A program made the position numbers and the translations under genes. Shown in pieces: positions 5,605-12,521 of a stretch of 14,917 nucleotides of DNA. Every line of letters begins with the position of its first letter. Positions within the stretch are counted from its first letter, which is position 1. Source of the DNA: Planctomycetota bacterium (GTDB taxonomy: Bacteria; Planctomycetota; Phycisphaerae; Phycisphaerales; UBA1924). Location of the stretch: NCBI GenBank assembly GCA_023432465.1, contig JAEYUO010000052.1:1-14917 (forward strand), given 5' to 3'. The notes beneath the pieces are model-generated. The model ran no database searches and had not been told where the DNA came from. It saw nothing but the letters and a program-made list of their open reading frames with translations.

Positions 5605-5841
5605 CCGGCCGGATCGCGGGTGCGCGATGGCGGTGGGATCGGGGCGATGTGGGCGCGGGGACCGATAAGCAGCGTGTCGCCGCAAACCACCCGGCTTGCC
5701 GGGTCGGATCGCTTCATCCGTTGATCCGGATGAACGGATGAATATAGTTGGTCGTAGTCCCGGGTACCGTCCCGGCGATCTCTTGCCGCCGCGAATCGAA
5801 TCGTCCGCCCCATGTCCGGGCGCTTCAGGAGTCCATGCGTC
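5605..5841 (+). other. Intergenic and leader region ahead of metH
   Basis: I see no gene here. It holds a 16-nt palindrome (ACCCGGC TT GCCGGGT, 5689-5704), the 30-bp operator-like palindrome with overlapping promoter boxes (5713-5748), and a leader of roughly 85 bases with a small CGCCC/GGGCG hairpin just before the metH ribosome binding site. I looked for a cobalamin box, an SAM or SAH riboswitch core and found none that I could support. Confidence 0.6.
5713..5748 (+). promoter_or_regulatory. metH promoter overlaid by a 30-bp palindromic operator
   Basis: TTCATCCGTT (5713-5722) and AACGGATGAA (5733-5742) are perfect inverted arms. The ten bases between them, GATCCGGATG, are also symmetric except at the outermost pair, so 28 of 30 positions obey the dyad. 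A -35-like TTGATC (5721-5726) and a -10-like TATAGT (5743-5748) with a 16-base spacer lie in and directly after the palindrome, so a bound dimer would block RNA polymerase. The repressor is not in the window. Methionine-cycle genes are often controlled by ArsR-, MetJ- or MetR-type proteins, so one of these is a fair guess. Confidence 0.7.
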
Positions 5842-8800
5842 ATGTCGAGCCGCTTTCTCACGGAGCTGTCGCGCAGAGTGTTGGTATTCGACGGGGCGAT
5901 GGGAACCTCGATCCATCAGCACGACCTCGACCTGCAGAAGGACTATCTGGGCTGCGAGAACTGCACGGACATCCTCGTCAAGTCCCGGCCGGATGTGATC
6001 CAGGGGATCCATGAATCGTTCCTGCGGGTGGGCGCCGATGTCGTCGAGACGGATACGTTCGGATCGAACCGGCTCGTGCTGGCGGAGTTTGACATTGCGG
6101 ATCAAGCGTTTGAACTGAATCGATTGGCGGTCAACGTCGCTCGCGCCGCGTGCAACGCGGTGGAGACGGAGGACCGGCCGCGATTCGTGGCCGGGTCGAT
6201 GGGGCCGGGCACGAAGCTGGTGACGCTGGGGAACACGGACTGGGACACGATGCTGGCCTCGTATCGCGAGCAGGCGCTGGGGCTGCTCGCAGGCGAGCCC
6301 CGCAAGGGCGGCAAGGCTGGGGTGGATGTCTTCATCATCGAGACATGCCAGGATGTTCTGCAGGTGAAGTGCGCGATCAACGCGGTGCTGAGCGCGCTGC
6401 ACGATCGCGGCCTGACGCCGATGGATGTCCCGATCATGGTGTCGGTCACGATCGAAACCACGGGCACAATGCTGGTGGGGACGAGCATCGAGGCGGTCGC
6501 GGCCGCGCTGCAGGGATACCCGATTGTCTCATTGGGCCTGAACTGCGCGACAGGTCCGACGGAGATGAGCGAGCACGTTGCGTGGCTGGGCAAGCACTGG
6601 GGGGGTGAAGTTCCCGGCATGCCCGGAGTGCACCGCGCTGTGAGCGTGCTGCCCAACGCCGGCCTGCCGGTGCTGGTCGAGGGGCGAACGGAGTATCCGC
6701 TGAAGCCCGAGCCGTTTGCCGATGCGCTCGCGGGGTTTGTCGAGCGCGATGGCGTGGGCATCGTCGGCGGCTGCTGCGGCACGATGCCGGCGCATATCGA
6801 AGCCCTGGTGAAGCGGCTGGATGCGAAGGGGCTGCGGGACAAGCAGGGCGCACGGGCGATGCGCGTGATCGAACGGCCCGACCCAAGCGTGACGAGCCTC
6901 TATGGCCCGACGGAGTATCGCCAGGACAACTCGTTCCTGATCGTCGGCGAGCGGATGAACGCCTCGGGGAGCAAGAAGTTCAAGCAGCTCCTGGAGGCGG
7001 AGGACTTCGACGGGATCATCTCGCTGGGGCGCGAGCAGATGCGGCACGATGGCGCGCACGTGCTCGACCTGAACGTCGATTATGCTGGCCGCGACAACGC
7101 GAAGGACATGGCCGAGATCGTGAAGCGGCTGGTGCGCCAGGTCGATGCCCCGCTGATGCTGGACTCGACCCAGATACGCACGATCGAGGCGGGGCTGAAG
7201 CACGCGGGCGGCAAGTGCATCATCAACAGCGCGAACTTTGAGGATGGGGAAGAGAAGTTTGATGAGCTGTGCCGGCTGGCCAAGACGTACGGTGCGGCGT
7301 TGGTCATCGGCTCGATCGATGAAGACAAGGAAGCGTCGATGGCCCGCACGGCGGATCGCAAGCTCGCGATCGCGCAGCGGGCCTTTGACCGCGCGACGAA
7401 GGTGCACGGGCTCGATCCGGCCGACCTGCTCTTTGACCCGCTCGTTCTGCCCGTCTCGACGGGCATGGAGAGCGATCGCCAAAGCGGGCTGGAGACGATC
7501 GAGGGCACGCGCCGCATCATGCAGGCGATGCCCGAGTGCCAGACGTGCGTCGGGCTCTCCAACGTCTCGTTCGGATTGAAGCCGCAGGCGCGAGTGGTGC
7601 TCAACAGTGCGTTCCTGCACGAGCTTCGCGCGGCCGGACTGACGAGCGCGATCGTGCACATGAGCAAGATCCTGCCGGAGAACCGCATCCCGACGGAGCA
7701 GTGGCAGGCGGCGATGGATTTGCTGTACGACCGCCGCAGCGAGGGGGTGGACCCGCTCTCGGTGTTTGTCGAGCTGTTCAAGGATGCCACCGGCGGCGCA
7801 GCAGCGGCGGTGGTCGCCAAGGCCGATCTGCCGATCGAGGAGCGGCTGCGAGCGCACATCATCGACGGCGAGAAGCAAGGGCTGATCGATGCGCTCGAGG
7901 CTGCGCGGCAGAAGTACGAGCCGCTTGCGATCATCAACGACCACCTGCTCGACGGCATGAAGACCGTCGGCGAACTCTTCGGATCCGGCCGCATGCAGCT
8001 CCCGTTTGTGCTGCAGAGTGCGGAGGTGATGAAGATGGCTGTCGCGCACCTTGAGAAGTTCATGGAGCGTGTGGATGGCCAGACCAAGGGCAAGATCGTC
8101 CTGGCGACCGTGAAGGGCGATGTGCACGACATCGGCAAGAATCTTGTCGACATCATCCTCAGTAACAACGGCTACACCGTTGTCAACCTGGGCATCAAGC
8201 AGCCGATCGCGGACATCGTCAAAGCCTGGCGCGAGCACAAGGCCGATGCGGTGGGGATGTCCGGCCTGCTCGTCAAGAGCGTGAACGTAATGGAGGAGAA
8301 CCTGCAGGAGATGAATACGCAGGGGATTGATGTCCCCGTGCTGCTCGGGGGCGCAGCGCTGACGCGGCACTACTGCGAGAGTCACCTCCGTACCGTGTAC
8401 AAAGGCCCCGTGTTCTACGGCAAGGATGCGTTCGAGGGCCTGAGCACGATGGACAGCATCGTCGCCGGCGCGATGGCGATGCTCAACTCACAGATCGATG
8501 AGCGTCTGGCCAAACGCAGCAACGCCGAGGATGTCATCGCCCAGAGCAAAGCCAAGCGCGCTGCATCGCAGGAGGCCGCGCAGGGCACGGGGGTGGCCGT
8601 GCTCGAGTCTCCGGCCGCGGCGGGTCGTGGCGTTGCGTGCTGCGCGGTGCATGCCGGTTCGTCGCGTGGAGGTACTGGTGGAAGCGGGGGTGGCGGTGGG
8701 AGTGGGGGGAGCGGGGCGAGGAGCAGCACGCCTGTGCTCGATGCGTCGCAGATTCCCGCCGCGCCGTTCTTCGGCTCCCGCGTTGTGACGGATATCGCTC

Positions 8801-9549
8801 TCGATCAGATCTACCCCTACATCAACCCGGTCGCGCTCTTCCGCGGCCAGTGGCAGATGAAGAAGGGCGCGATGAGCGAGGCCGAGTATGATGCGCTCGT
8901 TGAGGACAAGGTGCTTCCGGTGTTTGAGCGGCTGAAGCAGCAGTGCCGCGAGCAGAGGATCCTCCAGCCCGCGGTGGTGTACGGGTACTTCCCATGCAAC
9001 AGCGAGGGCGATGATTTGGTCGTGTGGGACCCTGCCGCGCCCGGCGTGAAGGAACTCGAACGGTTCACCTTTCCGCGCCAGCCGGATCGTCAGCGGCTCT
9101 GCATCTCCGACTTCTTCCTTCCGATCGAGAGTGCAAGGACCGATGTCGTTGCGCTGCACTGCGTGAGCATGGGTTCGCGCGTCAGCGAAGTCTGCCGCGA
9201 ACTCTTCGCGCGGAACGATTACACCGAGTACCTCTATCTGCACGGGATGGGCGTGGAAACCGCCGAGGCGCTCGCCGAGCTCTGGCACAAGCGCATCCGG
9301 CAGGAGATGGGCATCGCCGGCGACGATTCGCCGCGGGTGAAGGATCTCTTCACCCAGAAGTACCGCGGCTCTCGGTACAGCTTTGGGTATCCGGCGTGCC
9401 CCGACATGGCGGACCAGGAAAAGCTGTTCAGGTTGATCCAGCCCGAGCGGATCGGCTGCACGCTGACAGAAAACTGGCAGATCGACCCCGAACAAAGCAC
9501 AAGTGCAATCGTGGTGCATCACACCGCGGCGAAGTACTTCAACGTCTGA
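5842..9549 (+). CDS. metH: Cobalamin-dependent methionine synthase (1235 aa)
   Basis: The enzyme transfers a methyl group from 5-methyltetrahydrofolate to homocysteine through protein-bound cobalamin, in the cytoplasm. Four modules are in the usual order. The homocysteine domain (1-325) has zinc ligands Cys235, Cys311 and Cys312 (GLNCATG, GGCCGT). The folate domain (about 360-640) starts FLIVGERMNASGSKKF. The cobalamin cap and Rossmann domain (about 660-890) has DVHDIG with the axial ligand His762 (760-765). The reactivation domain (about 985-1235) has RYSFGYPACP with Arg1178 and Gly1182-Tyr1183 for S-adenosylmethionine. Length is close to the E. coli enzyme. Start 5842 is chosen because AGGAG lies ten bases upstream and the domain begins directly; an in-frame ATG at 5812 lacks a site. 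Odd: residues 933-963 form a linker with a CysCys pair and 16 nearly pure Gly/Ser residues. No terminator of the usual kind follows. Confidence 0.98.
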   Translation: MSSRFLTELSRRVLVFDGAMGTSIHQHDLDLQKDYLGCENCTDILVKSRPDVIQGIHESFLRVGADVVETDTFGSNRLVLAEFDIADQAFELNRLAVNVARAACNAVETEDRPRFVAGSMGPGTKLVTLGNTDWDTMLASYREQALGLLAGEPRKGGKAGVDVFIIETCQDVLQVKCAINAVLSALHDRGLTPMDVPIMVSVTIETTGTMLVGTSIEAVAAALQGYPIVSLGLNCATGPTEMSEHVAWLGKHWGGEVPGMPGVHRAVSVLPNAGLPVLVEGRTEYPLKPEPFADALAGFVERDGVGIVGGCCGTMPAHIEALVKRLDAKGLRDKQGARAMRVIERPDPSVTSLYGPTEYRQDNSFLIVGERMNASGSKKFKQLLEAEDFDGIISLGREQMRHDGAHVLDLNVDYAGRDNAKDMAEIVKRLVRQVDAPLMLDSTQIRTIEAGLKHAGGKCIINSANFEDGEEKFDELCRLAKTYGAALVIGSIDEDKEASMARTADRKLAIAQRAFDRATKVHGLDPADLLFDPLVLPVSTGMESDRQSGLETIEGTRRIMQAMPECQTCVGLSNVSFGLKPQARVVLNSAFLHELRAAGLTSAIVHMSKILPENRIPTEQWQAAMDLLYDRRSEGVDPLSVFVELFKDATGGAAAAVVAKADLPIEERLRAHIIDGEKQGLIDALEAARQKYEPLAIINDHLLDGMKTVGELFGSGRMQLPFVLQSAEVMKMAVAHLEKFMERVDGQTKGKIVLATVKGDVHDIGKNLVDIILSNNGYTVVNLGIKQPIADIVKAWREHKADAVGMSGLLVKSVNVMEENLQEMNTQGIDVPVLLGGAALTRHYCESHLRTVYKGPVFYGKDAFEGLSTMDSIVAGAMAMLNSQIDERLAKRSNAEDVIAQSKAKRAASQEAAQGTGVAVLESPAAAGRGVACCAVHAGSSRGGTGGSGGGGGSGGSGARSSTPVLDASQIPAAPFFGSRVVTDIALDQIYPYINPVALFRGQWQMKKGAMSEAEYDALVEDKVLPVFERLKQQCREQRILQPAVVYGYFPCNSEGDDLVVWDPAAPGVKELERFTFPRQPDRQRLCISDFFLPIESARTDVVALHCVSMGSRVSEVCRELFARNDYTEYLYLHGMGVETAEALAELWHKRIRQEMGIAGDDSPRVKDLFTQKYRGSRYSFGYPACPDMADQEKLFRLIQPERIGCTLTENWQIDPEQSTSAIVVHHTAAKYFNV

Positions 9550-9714
9550 TTTCGTCAGGTTGATGGTCTTGGGGCACCCTTGGCGGTCCTCCGGGCGGTG
9601 GCAGTCCACCCTCTCACGCTCGAAGGTGTCCTGTTGGTTCTCGTCATGAACGTGTCGGGCAAAGGTGCTGCCCCAAAAAACGATCGAATGTGACGAGATT
9701 GTCCTCAAAAGTGC

Positions 9715-9743
9715 TTGGCCATCTCGCCACTTTCGGGTATCTT
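9715..9743 (+). promoter_or_regulatory. Candidate promoter of the haloperoxidase gene
   Basis: TTGGCC (9715-9720) and TATCTT (9738-9743) are 17 bases apart, each matching four of six sigma-70 consensus positions. It would give a leader of about 100 bases that contains the 9803-9819 palindrome. Confidence 0.4.
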
Positions 9744-9802
9744 CTACCGCTGGTCGCCACGGTCGCGCCAGCAATTATTCGCGAGGTAGAGTCCAAGGCG
9801 GT

Positions 9803-9819
9803 TTCCTCGAGTCGAGGAA
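9803..9819. promoter_or_regulatory. Perfect 17-nt palindrome in haloperoxidase leader
   Basis: TTCCTCGA, one central G, then TCGAGGAA: eight-base arms with full symmetry, 33 bases before the ATG at 9853. The size fits a dimer-binding operator; as RNA it could not fold with a one-base loop, which favours a DNA-protein role. Confidence 0.4.
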
Positions 9820-9852
9820 GGCGCTGGTGGCGACAAGCAGGGCGGAGGATCT

Positions 9853-11304
9853 ATGAGCCTCAAGAGAGCGTTTTGGGCGGTTGCCGCGGCGGTCGGGTTC
9901 GCCGGCAGCGTGCACGCCGATGTGATCGACGACTGGAATGAGCAGTGGCTTGACACGATCCGTGTGGTGGGAGGGCCGCCGTGCCCGCTCGCTCGCAATG
10001 GGGCGATGCTCTTCGCGGCGATCTACGACGCGGTGAACTCAATCAACCAGACACACGAGCCGTACATCGGGCTTGTCACCTCGCCCGGTCCGGCCAATAA
10101 GCGCGTGGCGATCGCCTCGGCAGCGAACAAGGTGCTCTCGACGCTCTACCCGGACCGCGCGGCGGTGTACAACGAGCAGTATGAAGAGCACCTGGCGACC
10201 ATTCCGAACAATGCCAGGAAGCTCAACGGGATCATCCTCGGCGAAGCCGCGGCGGACCAGATTCTCGCCGCGCGTGCGGATGACCGGACCGACTCCGAGC
10301 CCGAGTACGTGTACGAAGATGTCCCCGGGGCGTACCGCCCGACAGCGCCGGACTTCACGCAGCCCCCGTTCAATCCGGGTTGGGGCACGACTGCGCCGTG
10401 GACCATGGCCACGGGCAGCGAGTTCCGCCCGACGGGGCCGCTCGGCTTCCGCCGTATCGACAAGCTGATCGCCTCTCGCGGATACGCCCGTCAGGTGAAC
10501 GAAGTGAAGCGCGTTGGGCGTCGTAACAGCCCGGTCCGCACGGCGGAGCAGACAGAAATCGCGTGGTTCTGGGCGAACGACCGCAACGGGACCTTCAAGC
10601 CGCCGGGCCACCTCCTGCACATCACGCAGGTTGTCGCGAACGATCAGGGTCTGTCGATCGACGAGAAGGCAAGGCTGTTCGCGCTCGTGGCGATCACCCT
10701 CGCCGATGCCGGGCTTGTCGCGTGGGACATGAAGTACGGCACGGACATCGATCTGTGGCGTCCAATCTCGGCGATCCGCGAGGCGGATACGGACAACAAC
10801 CCGCGAACCATCAAAGCCGACAACTGGAATCCGCTGCTGGAGTTCTCCCCGCCGTTCCCGGCGTACACCTCCGGCCACGCGACGTTCGGCGCTGCGCACG
10901 CCGCGATCATGCGGAACTTCTTCGGCACCGACAACATCACCTTCACGGTCGGAACCGATGAGCCGATCGTGAGCCAGGTCACCCGTACCTTCAACTCGTT
11001 CACAGCGGCGGCGCGAGAGAACGGGATCAGTCGCATTTACCTCGGTGTGCACTTCCGGTTCGATGCGGACATCGCATTTTCATCCGGCACCCTGCTCGGC
11101 AACAAGGTCTACCGCGAGATGCTCCGTCCGCTCACCTGCCGCGGCGACTTCAATCGCGACGGCGTCGTGAACGGTGTCGATGCGACGCGCTACGCAGAGG
11201 CGTTCTTCCGTGGCGATGCCGTGGCGGACATGAACGCCGACGGTGTCGTGGACTTTGCCGACTTCAACATCTTCGTGGACTACTACTTCGCCGGGTGCGA
11301 TTGA
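9853..11304 (+). CDS. Secreted vanadium-haloperoxidase/PAP2-type enzyme with dockerin-like tail (483 aa)
   Basis: This is an exported enzyme of the vanadium-dependent haloperoxidase/acid phosphatase superfamily, which uses peroxide to oxidise halides or cleaves phosphate esters. The signal peptide is residues 1-22 (cleavage after VHA). The vanadate or phosphate pocket is complete: Lys294 and Arg303-Pro304 (KYGTDIDLWRP), Ser340-Gly341-His342 (AYTSGH) with the acid-base histidine, and SRIYLGVHFRFD with Arg394 and His400, the vanadate-binding histidine. The first motif is K-x8-RP rather than the classic K-x6-RP. Residues 429-483 form a tail with two calcium-type loops (DFNRDGVVNGVD at 432-443, DMNADGVVDFAD at 459-470) between Cys429 and the final Gly-Cys-Asp, as in dockerin-like modules of Phycisphaerae exoproteins. 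GGAGG sits five bases before the ATG. A terminator follows. Whether it acts as a haloperoxidase or phosphatase cannot be told from sequence. Confidence 0.92.
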   Translation: MSLKRAFWAVAAAVGFAGSVHADVIDDWNEQWLDTIRVVGGPPCPLARNGAMLFAAIYDAVNSINQTHEPYIGLVTSPGPANKRVAIASAANKVLSTLYPDRAAVYNEQYEEHLATIPNNARKLNGIILGEAAADQILAARADDRTDSEPEYVYEDVPGAYRPTAPDFTQPPFNPGWGTTAPWTMATGSEFRPTGPLGFRRIDKLIASRGYARQVNEVKRVGRRNSPVRTAEQTEIAWFWANDRNGTFKPPGHLLHITQVVANDQGLSIDEKARLFALVAITLADAGLVAWDMKYGTDIDLWRPISAIREADTDNNPRTIKADNWNPLLEFSPPFPAYTSGHATFGAAHAAIMRNFFGTDNITFTVGTDEPIVSQVTRTFNSFTAAARENGISRIYLGVHFRFDADIAFSSGTLLGNKVYREMLRPLTCRGDFNRDGVVNGVDATRYAEAFFRGDAVADMNADGVVDFADFNIFVDYYFAGCD

Positions 11305-11349
11305 CCAGATCTGCTCGCCCGTTGAACGCGCGAGCTTCAAGAGACCGAT

Positions 11350-11391
11350 AGAGCCTCCGCGGTGCCTCAGCACGCGGAGGCTCTTTCTATT
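11350..11391 (+). terminator. Terminator of the haloperoxidase gene
   Basis: A 12-bp stem AGAGCCTCCGCG (11350-11361) with CGCGGAGGCTCT (11373-11384) is followed by TTCTATT. It begins 45 bases after the stop codon and 70 bases before the next start, and separates the haloperoxidase from the haem-protein gene. Confidence 0.85.
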
Positions 11392-11419
11392 CCCCTGATC
11401 AAACTTCAACAGGCAGGCC

Positions 11420-12517
11420 ATGAACTCTCTCCTGCGACCGATCACCCTCATTCTCTCGCTTTTCGTCGGAGCATCGGTCTTGGCCGAGCCGACCGCCCAG
11501 CCTCCATCCGCCCCTGTCGCGAGCGAAGCGGACCCGCCGGCAACCGGACCGGGCGCGGCATTCGTGCCGGACCGTTCACCCACGCGAGTCCTTGCCGAGA
11601 GGATCGCTCGCCAGGTTATCGCGGCGAGTCCTCTCGCGGATCCGGCGGATGCAGCAGCAAGAGACCTGGCAGGCGCGGAGCTCGCTGCGTGCAAGGACCT
11701 CATCGATGCCGCGGATGGGACCGTCTTGTGGGGCGGGTTCAATCCCGATCAGGGGTACGACCCCGCGCGGTACCGCCTCACGCGTGAGAGCCCGATCGAC
11801 TTTGTGCAGCTCACCGAGTTCGAGCCCGTGGTGTGGGCCAAGCTCTACCTCTCGACTTTCATGTTCAGCGGGAAGTACGAGATCCTTGAAGAGAACGGGC
11901 TCACGATTCTCGATCTGGAGGCGAAGTTCCGCGGCGGGCTCTCGCCGGGAGACTACCCCTACCCGTTCTGGCATTCACCCAACAAGTGGACCGCCTACAT
12001 GAACTCGGAGAGATTGCTCCTGGTCTTTGAGCGCCGGCGACTCATCGCCGGAATGAGAAAATCCCCCAAGCCCGAAAGCCTGAAGCTCATCCGCCGTCCG
12101 TGGGATGCGAAGTGGAACTGGCTCGACGCCAAGGGCGATCCGCAGCCGCGCGTAGCGTTGTTCGACTACCTCTTCTCGAAGGACAATCCGCATGTCGCGC
12201 CGCTCGAAGCGAGCTACCGCGAGCTGGAATCCAAGTTCCGGGCGGCAAACTGCATGTCCTGTCACGAGCCAGACAACCAGAGCCGGATCAATGATCTGCT
12301 GCTGCTGAACTATCCGAACCAGTCGCTGATCATGCGCAGGTCGATCGTCAAAGTCTTCGAAGACAACTACATGCCGCCGGGCGACAAGATCGCAAAGGAG
12401 CCCGAGGGCGTTCAGGACCAGAAGCTGCTGGCCGAGCTGCTCAAGCTCGCACGCGAGTTTGAAAAGAACGCCGATGCCGCGATCGCGTTTGACCGCGAGC
12501 ACATCGAGAAGCCGTAG
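11420..12517 (+). CDS. Exported single-haem protein, CxxCH (365 aa)
   Basis: I do not recognise a named family. The N-terminus is a signal peptide (about 1-22, LILSLFVGASVLA), followed by a Pro/Ala-rich linker to residue 50. The body contains FSGKYEIL, KFRGGLSPGDYPYPFWHSPNKWTAY, LLLVFERRRLIAG and RPWDAKWNW, all repeated in altered form in the convergent gene ending at 12522. A single haem-binding CMSCH is at 278-282. A Met318 in NYMPPGD sits 36 residues later and could be the sixth haem ligand. This argues for a cytochrome-c-like exported protein with one covalently bound haem, possibly a redox partner or sensor. It starts 36 nt after the upstream terminator; AGG-type sites precede the ATG. 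The last 40 residues are helical and acidic. Confidence 0.85.
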   Translation: MNSLLRPITLILSLFVGASVLAEPTAQPPSAPVASEADPPATGPGAAFVPDRSPTRVLAERIARQVIAASPLADPADAAARDLAGAELAACKDLIDAADGTVLWGGFNPDQGYDPARYRLTRESPIDFVQLTEFEPVVWAKLYLSTFMFSGKYEILEENGLTILDLEAKFRGGLSPGDYPYPFWHSPNKWTAYMNSERLLLVFERRRLIAGMRKSPKPESLKLIRRPWDAKWNWLDAKGDPQPRVALFDYLFSKDNPHVAPLEASYRELESKFRAANCMSCHEPDNQSRINDLLLLNYPNQSLIMRRSIVKVFEDNYMPPGDKIAKEPEGVQDQKLLAELLKLAREFEKNADAAIAFDREHIEKP

Positions 12518-12521
12518 CCGC

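Larger units (their letters stand above)
9550..9852 (+). other. Intergenic region metH to haloperoxidase gene
   Basis: I see no gene in these 303 bases. TTGGGGCA (9569-9576) and TGCCCCAA (9669-9676) form an 8-bp inverted repeat 92 bases apart with partly pairing inner flanks (CCCTT, AAAGG), too loose to call an RNA gene. A candidate promoter (9715-9743) and a perfect palindrome (9803-9819) lie in the right half. Confidence 0.5.

Noticed and set aside
5640..5841. Cobalamin or SAM/SAH riboswitch ahead of metH
   Set aside because: I looked for a B12 box and conserved SAH/SAM cores and could not find them; the symmetric element fits a protein operator better.
5422..6402. 326-aa minus-strand open frame spanning rpmE and metH start
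   Set aside because: It overlaps two certain genes, the rpmE terminator and the metH promoter; its composition is typical of GC-rich antisense frames.
6529..8385. 618-aa minus-strand open frame inside metH
   Set aside because: Shadow of the GC-rich metH coding frame; the plus-strand product matches every MetH motif, while the minus-strand product has no recognisable domain.
9569..9676. Small RNA or terminator formed by TTGGGGCA and TGCCCCAA after metH
   Set aside because: Arms are only 8 bp and 92 bases apart, the inner flanks pair imperfectly, and no T tract follows on the plus strand.
8488..9774. 428-aa minus-strand open frame over the end of metH
   Set aside because: Shadow frame; it translates the Gly linker and activation domain backward and has no ribosome site.
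10039..11052. 337-aa minus-strand open frame inside the haloperoxidase gene
   Set aside because: Antisense shadow; the plus-strand product has all catalytic motifs.
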